DNA of 64,000 bases from Nautilus pompilius (lineage: Eukaryota; Mollusca; Cephalopoda; Nautilida; Nautilidae), in contig JACATO010001117.1 in assembly GCA_018389105.1 (NCBI GenBank), positions 310,001 through 374,000 of the forward strand, read 5' to 3'. Of the stretch, positions 36,841-50,459 are shown piece after piece. Within the stretch, counting starts at the first letter, position 1. Every line of letters starts with the position of its first letter. The notes below the pieces were generated by a model. It searched no databases. It was given only the letters and a program-made list of their open reading frames with translations, and was not told the DNA's origin. Made by a program: the position numbers and the translations under genes.

Positions 36841-36922
36841 AGCTCTGTTAACAACAACAACAACAAAAAAAGAAGAGAACACATTGTTATTCCTTTTTTT
36901 CTCTCTTTCTTTACAATCAACG

Positions 36923-36928
36923 TTTATT
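36923..36928 (-). terminator. Candidate distal poly(A) signal of TDG
   Basis: TTTATT on + is AATAAA on minus. It lies at the boundary between CpG-poor and CpG-rich DNA, about 5.2 kb beyond the TDG stop. A nearer signal at 42107-42112 would give a short 3' UTR instead. Confidence 0.35.
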
Positions 36929-37016
36929 TCAGACAGTAGAAAGAAACTGCATAAAAATAAGGTTGTTGGAACACAAAACAAAAAACAAAACAAGTATCAA
37001 GCAGTAAGTCTAAAAA

Positions 37017-37017
37017 G

Positions 37018-37049
<32 letters not shown>

Positions 37050-37115
37050 TATACATAACATACATATACATCATACACACATATACATATACATATATAT
37101 ATATATATATTGATA
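37017..37115 (+). repeat. Poly(A)/(AT)n low-complexity tract
   Basis: A run of A leads into (AT)n, (ACATAT)n-like and again (AT)n sequence; further A-runs lie at 37179-37206. Confidence 0.9.
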
Positions 37116-38463
37116 CGTAAGATACACCTCACATTCCAGCTGGTATAATCTTTCAATAAATAAAATTTCTTTATTTAAAAAAAAAAATCAAAAAAAAAAA
37201 AAAAAATCAATCAACAATGGATGGCTACAGATGACATCTTTGTCTACTTAAATATATATGTATATTTTTACATAAACATATATACATCAAATTTCTGATT
37301 CAAATGAAAGGAAAAGACAAACCGTCTTCTATAACTGGAGGAGCAGTTATCTCCCATTCAGATAAAAAATTCAATGCACCAAGATAGACACAAAAGGGGA
37401 GGTTCAGAAGAAAATCGTAGTTTTTCCGAGGGATGGGGGAGAGATGATAAATCACAAAATGCTTGCAGAAGTCATGTTTTTAAACAATGCCTTTCTTTGA
37501 CAGTTCTTTTCTGCCAATCCTAGTTTTCTACCTCCATCTTTGATAAACCAGAACAAAGTAATTGACATCTAAGACAAAGCACAACACACACACACAAAAA
37601 AAATAAATAATAAATAATAGCGATCTCTATTTTGAACCTCTACAAAAGTCAATCTGCTTAGTTTTAGATATTAATTTTAATATAACTAAATACTGTAGAC
37701 TAATGGAGTATGCGATAAAATTCATGGTCTCTATTATTCTAAGAATGAATTAAAGGTAACGTACTAGAATGTAAATAGAACAAATGTGTGTAAATATATA
37801 AAAAATAAAAACACCACCTACTGGCAAATAAACTGCGATCAGCATACTTGAGAACAAGTAGTCTACCTCATTAAGCAAATATAGTTTTGACTACGGCAAA
37901 TGAGATTCTTAATTTTGATTCAGTATTTTGTGCGAGTAACCAAAAGGTACAATATCATTCAAAATAATAGACAACCAGACATTAAGGCAAAGCCTTAGCC
38001 AGGCGCTAAGTTGAGTTAGACACTAAACTGTTCACACACACATGGATGGGCATCAAAGTGAAGTCACTTTAGCCATTTAAAAGTTTCAGTAAAATGAAAG
38101 TAGGTATTTGGATAAAATGGTTTTATTTACTTACTTATTTTTACTTTACAAGTACTGCACTACATATATATGACTATAAAAAGGGGTGACATCTCAAACA
38201 ACAAAAACTAATTCTAACTCAGAAATTACACAGCATGCTGCATCTAAAGGCTTGCAGACAGCTGTGTGAATTGGGAGATAAATGTGAAGGTGGGTGGATT
38301 AAGATACCTAAGATGCAATCAATATTCCACAGATTTAACCTCAGGTTAGGTTTGATACAACTCTGGGTATCTGCCAAATTCAGGAACACCTATAGGGAAA
38401 TTTTTGATAGTTTAGTTTCTAAATGATCTTTCTTGTGTCACACAACAATAGATAGTGGAGCTT

Positions 38464-38471
38464 AATAATAA

Positions 38472-38522
<51 letters not shown>

Positions 38523-38523
38523 T
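38464..38523 (+). repeat. (TAA)n microsatellite
   Basis: About 18 ATA/TAA units. Confidence 0.95.
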
Positions 38524-41500
38524 ATAAATTATATTTGGCTAAATAGGGAGCAATATGTGACACAAGGTAATAAACAATAAAGGTGAACACATTTTCTAGA
38601 AAGCCAACAGACCAACTGTTTTTCTTGAACCAGCCCTTCTGAATGGTGTCATACATTTGTTGTAAATGCAAAATGAAACAATGGGAATCTAACAGTATGT
38701 CCCAGAAATGCATGAAGGAATATACACAGGTAATACGCGAAAACAAACATCTGTATTAAATATCGTCACGAAGTCTATAGTAAAATGCCGCTATGAAATT
38801 CCGATTTGTCAGCAAATCTCTTCACTTCACAAGTGGTCCCATTGTGAGGCACAGGTCGTGTGGTTCTGACAATGTAGAACTCAGCAGGTACATGTAAAAC
38901 ATGGAATGAGATCCCATTCGAAACAATGATATATATATTATATATACTTATATATAATTCCAGATATTTTCCTTTTCAAGGTCATTTCAATATTTAATAG
39001 TAACCAAAGTTTCTAAAAAAATTGAAATGATTTCTTAAAACTTATGTATATTTTTCAAAAGTACAATAATATAATCACAAAAAAAAAAAAAAACAACAAT
39101 TTCAACAAAAATGTTCTAACTGCAATTTTCTTTTTGGTAAAGAGTAATTTTATAATTTCTTTTAAGATCGGCAATTAAAAATTAAAAATGGATATATATA
39201 TATAATATATAAACTCAGGGTAAAAATTCATAGTCATTTTATAAGATAAAATTCTAAAAGCCACTAACAGTTCTCTTTCGCTCTCTACACAAAATCAGGA
39301 ATTAAAAAGAAAAAAAAAAATAATATATATATATATGTGTGTGTGTGTGTGTAAATTAAATAGGTTTGTTAAAAGCTATTGGTTTATCTGTTTTCACAGG
39401 TTTGCAAAAAGGAAAGTATTCTGAGGCTGGACTAGTTTTCTTTAAAAGTATTCAGTACTGGTTATCGTGTTGGCGACTATTCCACATTTCCATCTAAACA
39501 TAGTTATACAGCACTCACGTACAACATCTTTCCAAAGATTTTAATTACTGTCTTGTCGAATAACGTGAGAAGAAATTATGAGAAAGGAAAAAAGAGGGGG
39601 GGGTGGGGCAGCAACCTTCTCTTTAGTGTTAAAAGCATGAGAGTCATCTCAAGACAGCCTTCGGGTTCTTAGTTTAGAAGCAGGAATGTAACCGAGAGAA
39701 ATTTCAGTGGTATATTTTTGATTTTACAACCAGCGTACATCCTTAACTGTTTTGATGCCTAGTGGGGCTGAATGAAAGCCATTTTGATTCATTTGGATGA
39801 CTATTTCCAGCCAAGGGTGTTTTTATGAATATGTATCATGTTAATAAACAATAAAAACTGTAATTAAATTCAGGTCTCTGTTTTCAATGCAATTCAGCTT
39901 AAATAGGGGCTATAAATCACTCAATTGAGAGGATTAGCAACATCAGTACGACATGGTTTTCAGAGTTTCTAATTTCAAGTGAAGCAGAATTCATTCATTA
40001 AAAAAAAAAGATGATAAATGATAAGATGAAGTAAAAGATGTAAATAAAACTGAAGAGAATGAAATATAAGTTTTAAAAACAGTATATGATATGATTTGAT
40101 TGAATCAGTCAACGTTTTGTATGTGAGAAGACAGTTACAAGTAAAGATTTGGTTTCAAACTAATACATCTATATTAAAATCCTAGTGTTTTCAATTTGCT
40201 ATCATTCTGCTGCTGCAACATCATATATATATTAAAAAATTGTAATAAGAAAAATAAATCTAGGGATTGTTTAAGTCAAAATTTACATTTATTTTCTTTT
40301 AAGTCTGCACTACTTTCTAAAAAAATCCAACTGTAAACAACTTTTGCCAGTTCACTTCTATCAGTTAAAAGAAACTGTTTCTCTATGAAATAAAGAACAT
40401 TAGGCCCCATAACAGCTAGTAAGGCCACACAACCTGTTCACTGCACATCAGTAGCAACATAGACACGAATTTATAGTGTTCATTTTGATTAAGTGAGAAA
40501 AATCCCCTAAAAGACCAGACAGATGGAGAATTAATTATCCTGCCAGTGTTCTAAACAATTAAAAATAAAAGTCTGATAACTATATTAACACTCAACTCCA
40601 TTTTACAAAAATGAGACAAAAGTAGAAAACATTCACTCTAACACCAAAATACCAAATCCTAGATAGTGCCAAGGTGCTAAAAACACTGTTAAAGACAGGA
40701 AGACGGCTACATTAAATTGATATACATGATAGCAGTTTCATTTAGTCGTTTGCACATGGGAGACTTTTATGTTTATTCTAAGTTTAAGCCAACTCAAACC
40801 TTTACCGTTTGCCAGAGTCGTTATAAATGATTGAAAGCCAAAAAAATAGTTCTACTTTAAGAATCTGCCTCTGCTGAAGTATCAACGTAAACAAGCATCA
40901 TAAAAACCAATCTAAACCCTCCCAAAAACTAAGCATTAGATTCTCAGCATCTTGTCTGACCAACAAGTTGCATTTCTAAACTGTTAAATCAGACACAACA
41001 AAGCAACTCAACTCTTAGCAAGAAGCCATTAGTATAGATAAAAATCTAATAAAACAAACCAAAAAAAAAAAACAAAAACAACAACAAGCTTGAGTTTCAT
41101 GCTAGAATTTCAAACTTCCATTTCTCTATTCCAGGATAATCTCCAGCCTAAAGCCAACCAGGAAAATCCTAGTGTTACATATCATATTTAACAAGATGTA
41201 GAAACAATTTCCGACGCACACAAGAATAAACCAAAATACATACATGCCAGCCAGTAGAGTCTGCATAAACACAGTCAATAATTTATGTCAATCAAAACAT
41301 CATATCCATTATTTATACTACAGGTGTATTAACTATTATTTACACAGGCACATGGTACTTTGGACAAATTTTCAACAAACAAGGCAGAATATATCAAATT
41401 TTAAATTTATGAAAATGCTCCCAGACCTGTAAGTAAAAAATAAAATATACAGTAAAATGGCATTTTTTAAATTACAAAAATGTAGCTATATATATATCTT

Positions 41501-42180
41501 TTTTTTTCTTCTTATATTCCTGCACACTAAAAACTAATGTAAAATTATGCAGTGGATTTTAAAGGATCCCTAAATTGCAGGTTGTGACCAAAAGTTTAAA
41601 TTATCTTTTAATTATTCTTTCAAAAAAATTATTTTACATTTCAATTGTTAGTGAGATTATTTTAATTTAAAAAAATAATCGGATTTGTGGCGGAACCACA
41701 GGGCTAAATAAAACTGGTAAAGTCCCTCACTCAGAGTAAAAGATACACACACGTCAATGTGTCACAGGAAACTAGGGGTCTGCAAACTAAACTCACCGCA
41801 ACCAAAACACTAATTACTGAGGGAGAGGGTGGGGCTGTTGTTTTTGTGACTTAGTTAAAACTATGCGGCACACAGATTATAAATATTGGCAATATTGAAA
41901 TGACTTTTCAAGAGGAATGCGCAGTAATGTTAGAATCTCTGACAGCAGGCCATGAGGGCATACACGGGGCTATTTAGATGTGTCCAGTGACTAGACAAAC
42001 AGGCAGAAAGGGGCAGTTTGTTTTCTGTCACTGGTTTGTACAGAAAATATCAAGGGACCGCGTCTCTAAAGGCGTCTGACACAAAGCACCGACCAACAGC
42101 TACACTTTTATTTACCTACAGTCCTGAAGACACGACGAGACAGAATCAATCCCTGAGTGAACCGGAGACTAGAGTTTCTT

Positions 42181-45100
42181 TCAGGTAGGGAAGGGCATGT
42201 ATCCATAAGGGGGCTGAGGGTAGGCTGCGCAGTACTGCGACATCGCCGCGGTCATCGCTGCTGAGTTGGGAGTGGCCTGTGGCGAGAGCCCATCTTTGTG
42301 AAGGTTGTGGAATATTGCTGGTGGATGCGCGGCAAAAGTGCCTGCAGTGCAATCAAAGTTCTGGCCAGGCATCCGGCCATAATCCTCAGGGTTGTAGAAT
42401 GGCTCCTGTTTTACCCCATGGGCCTGGGGTTGGATAAAGCAACTCTGGGATGAGAAGTCGAAGGAGGAGGGTGGCAGTGGCTGGTTGCAGGTTGGCCAGG
42501 CATTCTGCGGGGGTTTCTGGTGCTTGTTGTTCTGGTTCTCTCGCTTCTCTGACTTGTCCGTCTTCACCTTCAGCTCCAAGTCTGGAAAACACACCTCAGC
42601 CTCGTTCAGGACCTTCTGGTCCCCCCGCAGATAGTCCCTTAGTTTCTTAAGGGCCACGTAGAATGGCACTTTGTCCACGGCTCGCGGCAGCTGGGAGCAA
42701 CGAGCGCTGGATGAGGGCATCACGAACACCATCTAGAAAACAAAACGTGGAGCAAACCATCACTATGGCGAGACAGAAGTATCAAGTGGGGATCACGGGC
42801 AAAGTCCTCTAACCCTTATTTTGGACATAACCACCTTGAAGGATCCCACCCGATTACACCTAATCTGCATCTATCGCAGAATCATCTACATGCGTATATA
42901 AATAAAACAATGACTGCGACAGAGAAGACCCGTCGTGTTACATCTTCCGCTGATCTGACCGCGTGAGACCAAAATAAAGATTCAATGGGGTCTTGAAGTG
43001 ACATAAAGCAAATCTATTCAAACAGATAGGAAATTCTGGTGGTGAAACCATCAAATATGACAACAACAACAACGAAGTAGGGAGTTAGTTCGAACGTTTC
43101 CCGTCACCCTTATATTCCTAGTAAATGGGGTACAAAGAAATGACATTTTAGTAATTTAGTTGGTGCCAAGGACAACTTTTTTGTGGACAATGATGTTAGT
43201 TGGGTTAATACTACTGGGTGATGAGAAATGTCTGACCTCCACTTCCTGCAAATAATGCATCACCAAGAACTTTCCATTTCTACCCTGACAGCAACACTTT
43301 GAAGGTCACTGAATTGTGGTCGTCAGCCAGGGGAAGACCAAACAAAAAACCACCAGACACGGTCATGGCAGGTGCTCCTTAGAAACTGAGGAGGACCCAA
43401 AACTGCAACAGTGGACACTGAACAGATAGCTGTGGTCCAGGTAGAGCCAGGAAGCAGAAGACTATGCACAAACTACTGGGCGGCCTAGTGCCGCATTTAG
43501 AAAACAATGCAAACCTTAGTTTCCATGCTACAATCTTCAGCTAATTTATATAGATCAAAGTTTTTTTTTTTTTTTACATTAATAATTTGCAACATCAGAA
43601 AACTGCACTCAAATTGTGTTCCGCTGGATGGTTTAAAAAAAACAACAACAACCATTCATTTAATTATCAATAATTGCTGAAAACTGCTAACCCCAAAGAC
43701 CAGTTTTTACATGCCAAAGCCACACTAACAGATACTCTATTGAAGTCATTCCAAGCTGCAGTCACAGGGAATACGATGAACTCACATGCCAGCAACTTTC
43801 ACAGAGTGGAAAACCAGTGCCGATCTATAAAACACAAATATAGATGAGGAAACGAAACTTACGGTGTCTGTTCCATCTAATGGCTCTGGTTGCTTTCCAA
43901 AAATAAAATGTTTGTTTCCACTGAAAATTTCATAAATACCTAAAAGAGAGAAAGATCAGGAAATAATCTAACATATCCAGCTGAATAAAAAAACACAAAA
44001 GAAAAAAAAGTAAGTAAATTAATAATCAGGATTCTTTCTTTCTTTGATTTTGTCTTAAACCAAACACATGTACGAGAATGGTGTTTTTAATTTTTAGAAG
44101 AAAATCTCATTTATTTTCTGTCAGACAAAAAAAAAAAAAAAAATAGAAAGGGAGACAACAAATGAAATACAACAAGTTTTTTAAACAACAAAAAATTTCT
44201 TTACCTTTCCCATTAAAAACTGCAATTTTAGGATGATAAAACTTCAGCTTTTCCAAAAGGATCTTGCCACCGTCTTGAATTTCCTTCCTTAAAAATTATT
44301 AGTTTTTATTCATTAAAATATATTATAGTTTAAGGGACATAAGTGAATAGCTCAAAGTTAAAGTGAAAACAATAATACTTATTCGAGCATATGTAAATAT
44401 AATAATAACTTCACTTATTACTAACTTTGTTAAATCACCACTTCCTTTGGTTGTCCGGTTCACAATATTGGTAAAGCCAATTCCATGCTTTAAAAGCTTG
44501 TAGTCATCGTAAGCTGTCATTGGCTCTGCGATAATCTTAGACAGGTGGAGGCACTTCCCTGAAAGAAAGGCCACATTATCCAATATACTGTAGCAAAGTG
44601 GAGTTTTCCATTAATTCCTCATACTTACATACAGAAATACGAATTTCAATCAGTACATATTTATGACATATTGTCATCTTAATAATAATAATAATTATTA
44701 TTATTACTATTTATAATAGCTCAGGATACATAATACTAGTGACTGAAGTATTAACAATGTAAAAGCTTTTTTTTTACATAGATAAATCAAGGGAGACCAA
44801 AGAGTTAATTTTAAGGATTATCTCCCTTTCTTTTCATTCAGCAAATCACCTATAGTAATAAAGAAAAAGGTTAAACATTTTATCAAAGTCTGTGGCTGAG
44901 AATATACAAATAACTCACAGAAATGATTTCCCGGCCCAGCATAGTGATGCCCAACATAAGCTGCAGTCAAACCTGGGTTAAATCCAATCTGAGAGAAGGA
45001 AATTAAAAGGCTAAATAGATAAATACATTAAAAAACAAAACAAGTTAAATAATATCTCCTGTTTTTTTTTTTTAAAATAAACTACTCAAATCTCACCTCA

Positions 45101-47306
45101 ATAAAAACCTGATTATTTCTTGGAAAGTTCTCTTTTGGTCGTTTAGAAAAGATTGTTGTTTGGTAAATGTTAATGGGAATCTCTTGTTATAAAGTGTATT
45201 GAGTAGTTTATGAAGAGTACTGTAGAAGTGACCTAGAATACGGGGTTTTAAAATCATTCTCAATCAGTTTGTACATATTTTGTACTGGTGGCAGGCTGGT
45301 ATACCTTTATTGTTAGTATTTCCATTTCCAAAATGCTAGACCCAACCTTCATACTGGCACACCTCATTGCTCAGCATACAGCAATTCTGCTGCCTCACAT
45401 AATTCATTTTTAGAGCTGACATTCCAAGGAATCAAATCACAGATTGCTTGCAAGTTTTTCATAGGGGTCATTTTGCAGCAAGTTGCGGTGCTGTCACCTG
45501 AAAGTAAGCAATTATTCCTTCTCCCACCCAAAGCATTGTGCATTAAATCACAAATATTTTCTAAGCAGCCATTTTCTTTGAAAAAATCAGGTGCTCAAGA
45601 CTTTTCAAAGATACAGACATGAGACTTACTACAACAATGTCCAGGTTTGGGGCCAGGTGGTCAGGTAGTGTTCTCTGCATCACCTCTTCTTCTGTCATTC
45701 CATTAAACCGATCTCTCTTCTTCTTTACCACCATGTGTTCCGTAATCTTTTCTTGTTTCACTTTCTTCAGAGGAACCAACATGGTGGATGTTGCCTCACT
45801 ACATGGGGAATAAAAAAACAAAACAAAACACACTATGTCCAGTTTGTGTCACCCCCTTTTTTTCTAGAAATAGTTTTTTAAGTATAAAAAACCCCAACAA
45901 AGTAATTCTTGTGAAAAAAATGTTTCCCCAGAAGCTACAAGCCACGAAACCCTGCCATGGAGGACTAGCTAGCTGTTAAGAGCTTACTTTGTTATTACTT
46001 GTGTCAGATTCACACATCAGCTCTCTATTTCTCATTGGTCTGAAAAATGATTTAATAGTTTTGTCTGTGTTTCAATGAGATTACTTTACATGTGTCTGAC
46101 AACGGCTAGCTGGCTGACCGATAGAATGTGGAGAGCCACCAGTAGGTAGTAATGCAGGTTTATCACCTTAAGATAAATGGAAACAAGTTTCCACACAAAA
46201 GCCTAGACCTATACATTCACCACAGTTACCTACCCTTATACTATAGCCACAACCCTTCCCAATACTTGTGGAGTTTTCTCTTTTTCTTGTAAAAAATGCG
46301 AGAAAAATACTATTTATCCAATGCTTGCGTAAAACCAAGCAGATTGACATTTTAAAAATCTAATAAAAAAATTAGCTGATGACCCTGATTACAGAGGGCA
46401 AGATAAATGAAAGTAAAAACGTAAGACGGAAGTAATTATGGAATAAGAGGATCAAGTTTGTTATTCAGGTGGAGACTCAACATTTGCTGGAGAGGTTTTT
46501 CTAGTCTTTAGAAATAAAACCAAATGGAAAAAGGAAAGAAGAGAAGCTCAGTTGGTTTATTACAAAGAAACTCCCACCCCCAAAAGTGGGGGGTGGAGAG
46601 ACTTGGTTGCTTTTGTGTGTGTTGCTGTAGTTGTCGTCATTCTTCGTGGCCAAAAAGCTGTAACAATAGCAGAACTCCCGTGTGGATTGGTGGTGGCTTG
46701 CATCGTGCCATCCACATCCTTGCCCACGACCCTGCGCTCCATTGGTAAGGGCCACACGCTGCTGAAAACCCCTGCCCTCATTTTTTAGACACGAGAGAAA
46801 ACCCACGTGGCCAACCAGACTAGTCTACCACCGGATCAGCTGAGATAGAAAGAAATGCTTATTCATGCACTTTTAATTAATAATAATAAACAATTGGAGG
46901 CACCAAATACTTGAGTTTGAAAACAACAACAGCAAAATTCCAAAACAAGAGAGATTCAAACATGGCGGGTACCGAAAAACATACTACAATAAATCTGAGC
47001 AAACACAAATCCACTTACTTCTCATCTTCTGGTTCGGTTTTAATTTTTCGCTTTTTCAGCGATTTGTCCACTACGGATTTCTCGGGATTCATTGGTAAAG
47101 GGACAGGTGCCGTTCCACATGCTGATGTAGGAAGTGCAAAGGGATAACTACATAAATGAAGAGAGCAGGCTGTTGTCAACATGTTTTGGTATAAAAGCAA
47201 CATGGATGCCAAATTTCACAACAATAAGTAACAAAGGAAAATAAGAGAAATTAGCTTATAGGTTTTTACTTCTCAGATGCACTATAGTTGTCCCTTCCAC
47301 AAGGAT
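42181..47306 (-). CDS. TDG: G/T mismatch-specific thymine DNA glycosylase, eight coding exons (5' end unresolved)
   Basis: Nuclear base-excision enzyme that removes T or U opposite G, and in vertebrates 5-formyl- and 5-carboxyl-cytosine. Exons in transcript order: 47306-47270, 47147-47019, 45798-45630, 44988-44919, 44558-44426, 44287-44205, 43939-43863, 42732-42181. All have GT/AG and consistent phase, coding about 416 residues (human 410). The catalytic domain starts near residue 85 ([13 protein letters not shown]). The motif [20 protein letters not shown] near 114 keeps the catalytic asparagine of the human GINPG motif. [13 protein letters not shown] and KIAVFNGK follow. [15 protein letters not shown] near 238 is the substrate-recognition loop. 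The first exon (37 nt, [12 protein letters not shown]) is supported only by frame and splice sites. The C-terminal tail is Pro/Gln/Tyr-rich (ending YGYMPFPT) and unlike the vertebrate tail, but carries VKQE, a SUMO consensus like the vertebrate VKEE. Stop TGA is at 42181-42183. The gene is divergent from SMIM4-UQCC6. Confidence 0.94.
43140..43500. mobile_element. SINE-like fragment in a TDG intron
   Basis: A core at 43217-43281 (GGTGATGAGAAATGTCTGA ... CATCACCAA) aligns with 56082-56145 (GGTGATGGGAAATGCCTGA ... CATTACCAA) over about 60 nt. The second copy belongs to an element with a tRNA-like head, so this is probably a relative or headless copy. The ends are estimates. Confidence 0.45.
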
Positions 47307-48243
47307 CTGACCTTAAATTCAAACAAAAACAACTGATATTATCACATTAGGGACAATTCGTAAATAAACAGTCCTGTTATCTCTCATTCCGGTTACTGTA
47401 CTGTACAAATGAAATCCTGTATGTACAATGGCGATTTTCATCTTGGTTATCATAGCTGTAACATGGAAGAAAAGGGGAGCTGTCGGAGATAAAACGTTTT
47501 GGTTAAAAGAGAAGGGTTTTTCAGTTTAAAACAACCGTCAGATATAAGCAGCTTGGAGATTTAAAAAGTATACGGATATTCAACTAAAATGAGAGTAGTT
47601 TTGCATTAGACATCCACTTATATCAGGTCAGAAAATTCATCTAGAGAGAGACTGGAAAAGTCAGCCTACTTCCTTCTTTAAATGTTGAGAAACAATACAA
47701 ATTTCATTTACGGAACAGCTGTGGCGCAACTACTAAGAAACTGTCCGTCTATATAAAGTACATTTCTAAAGTAATGTTCATAGAATGAATGCAAACCATT
47801 TTCTCTAAAAACTCCAACAGAAATAGGTGAAAAGCGGCCGTGTAAAGTATGTTCTCGTAGAAAATAGAAAATAAATTCTTCTAATATTTTTTAAAGTGTG
47901 CAAAACCATCTCTTCTGTTTTTATTTCAGCCTCTATTTTTTCCTAATATGACCGCTTATCCTCTTCCACGATAAAGCCTGATCCAAACAGTATCTCCACT
48001 GTCGCCTCTATTTATCCATTCTTCATTTCCAGAGTTCATAAGTAGCCCTGACTTGTCAACGGCCAGGGAGAGTTGACATTAGTAAATGTTTTACCTGCTA
48101 ATTTACTTCCTACCCCCGATTTTGAATTTTAGATCTTAAATACCATGATGCTTATTTCTTCCCTTTCCTCAAAGTGACATTTTATCGTTTATGGCAGATT
48201 TAAAGATAAAAAGAAAAACAACTCAATAGTTTGAGATGCTTAC

Positions 48244-48298
48244 AAATATGGACTTGTTATCTCCATCACATGAGCATCCAATTCCAAAATTCACGTTC
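48244..48298 (-). other. Possible upstream exon, not connected in frame
   Basis: 55 nt between a pyrimidine-rich acceptor (ending TTGTTATAG) and a good donor (GTAAGC). Only one frame is open (NVNFGIGCSCDGDNKSIF). That frame ends in phase 0, whereas the 47306-47270 exon needs one incoming base, so a direct junction would not work. It may be non-coding, joined through a missing exon, or a chance pair of splice sites. Confidence 0.3.
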
Positions 48299-50420
48299 CT
48301 ATAACAAAGAGAAAACAACTTCACGTTACATAATGATCCTCAAAAAAAAAAAGTAGTTTTCCATGATACTTAATTTACTTGTTTTCTAGGTTTAGTTAAT
48401 ATGATGAATGTTAAGAGATGGCAGGAATCAGTAACCACCGAAACATTGCCACCCAAAGAGAAATATTAAACCGGCTGACACAGTTACTATTAACAACCAC
48501 ACATGGTAATTTATCCCATTTGCTAAAAAAACTTTTTTTTCTTCTAATATCCAACTTTGCAGACTGGTTAACTATTTACCAATTACATTCTCCAGATTTT
48601 CTTGCCATCTGGAAAACATTTAAGTATCTAAACATTCAAAGAGCATCATTTTATGACTATCAGATTTATGAGCTATCTATGAGCTAAATTAAGCAGAACC
48701 CATTCTTGGTAATCATTCTAAATAAGTCCCCATGATTTTAGCATATATTACTACTGATGCGATTTCAATGCCAAAATTATTAAATACAAGAAAGAATTTA
48801 ATAAATATCCTCATCTTTGGATACATCAGAGACTACCTGCTTGCAGTTTGGAGCTCTTTATAAAATGTGAGAAGAAAGTAGTGTCCACAGAGCACAATGT
48901 ATGTCAATTACACGGCAATGTTACACACAAAGTTGTTAGTTGTCTTCTTGGCAGGAGAGCTATGCACTGAATGCTTAATTTAACTGAAATTCCTTCAGGC
49001 TAATAATTTACATAAAATATTAGAAAAAATGTATTTTTTAAAAAAATTTAGTAGTACATCTGTTTGCAAAATACTCAATGTTCCTTTAAATTTAAAATTC
49101 TAGACAACTGGTGCTAGGTACTTTCAAATAGTGTCTATCCCTTTTTCTTTAAATGACCACCTACACGGCAAGTTAAAGATGTGATCAAATTAAGGTTTAT
49201 ACAGTGGTAGGAATGTTTCCAAATGGTCTCATAGTCAATTCCTCCACTCCTTCCAGACTGTCTGTAGCCAAAATACACTTAGCTTCATATTTGAAACTTC
49301 ACTGATACTTAACATTCTTAGACTTAAAATTAGAAAGGGTCATAACCCCTCTCAAATGGATATTCTAACTAGTACGTCAAAAATTTTAAAAAATCAATCA
49401 CGTGAGAATTATAATTTTATGCCAACATTTGAAAAAAAATGCAGCCAGAATGGGATTTTACATCTGAAAATGCTTTTAATAAGATTTTTTTTTCATTATG
49501 GCCCCTTTTCGGAGATGAGGATAACCAGTAAATTCTTAATTTAGAATTCAGCCAAAAGCTGCTGGGGTAATTTTCTTCTCTAGATTAGTCAATCTGCTAC
49601 CATTAGTAAAATTAATGGATCAAGCTTCTGGCTTGATTTCATTGATAACATACATACAACAATAACTTTTATTTGCAGAAGGCAGGTGTTTCTTCCAACA
49701 CAGAATGTAGATAAAACAAAGCTAAACTCTCAGTCAGGGAATAAAGAACTGCTTCCTTCACATATTATCTTGAGCAAGACCAGTCTCATCACACTTTATA
49801 GAATCTAATTTAATCCTGTTGGATAATGAATCAAAATTATGGTAAATTTAATAGGATTCTCTACTAATATATCATGCAAGCATGAAATTAGAGAATGTAT
49901 ATATTATAAGGAAACCTGTTAGATTGATATTTATACAATACATAAATGTCATGTGACCCGTATAAGCCATGTGGGAGTTCAGGAACTATACAAGTACTAT
50001 AGTGGACAATCGTGTAAAAGGCTCGGCGCTGTCATATCCATCAAAATGGTCTCATGATGGTTGAGAAAGTGTCTATGAAAACTATTACCAGTAAACAGAT
50101 TCTAATGATCTAGTCCACAGATATTATTAGCACCTTTGCATGCTGCAAAATATGGAGTCTGGAAACTGTTTTCTATGAATCCCATTATCTAATATTTTGG
50201 ATGAACATTCATTGTTTTAATCACCAGCTAACAGGTTTTCCTTATCTAATTTAGACATGGGCTCGTAGAATGGGCTAAGCATAAAAAATCCAACATCACA
50301 TGTGGTCTGCATACTTCAAATGAGTCCTAATCAATGTACACACACATACATAGCAAACAACCTGATAAGAATTTGGTAATGTACCAAACTGAAATTAACT
50401 CCCTTTCCAGGTAGGTATGT

Positions 50421-50459
50421 GAGAGAGAGAGAGAGAGAGAGAACATATCTCTCTCTCTC
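50421..50459. repeat. (GA)n - spacer - (CT)n inverted microsatellite
   Basis: A GA run of about 11 units, then ACATAT, then about 6 CT units: an inverted repeat able to form a short hairpin. Confidence 0.85.

Larger units (their letters stand above)
22260..36850. other. CpG-rich intergenic region without a recognised protein gene
   Basis: About 14.6 kb between the presumed CEP83 promoter and the presumed 3' end of TDG. By eye, CpG is several times denser than in the flanking transcription units: more than 40 in 27001-27600 against about 7 in 60301-60900. Open frames are short and unlike any family I know. Contents listed separately: microsatellites, the CRE-bearing minisatellite, isolated CRE, YY1 and X-box motifs, a polypurine tract and an orphan promoter-like patch. 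Could include unannotated non-coding RNA genes. Confidence 0.6.
36900..42180 (-). other. Probable long TDG 3' UTR or 3' flank
   Basis: AT-rich, CpG-poor, without credible open frames. Minus-strand AATAAA signals occur close to the stop (42107-42112) and at the far edge (36923-36928). The far one coincides with the boundary to CpG-rich DNA at 36.85 kb, which suggests the CpG-depleted transcription unit extends that far. Includes simple repeats at 37017-37115, 38464-38523 and 39320-39352. Confidence 0.4.

Noticed and set aside
42386-42650. Other-frame open readings at the TDG 3' exon
   Set aside because: Shadows of the TDG terminal exon, whose frame continues the conserved glycosylase sequence.
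46501-46806. Minus-strand open frame of 101 codons and plus-strand partners
   Set aside because: Lies inside a TDG intron, no domain, overlapping frames on both strands and no matching splice phase.
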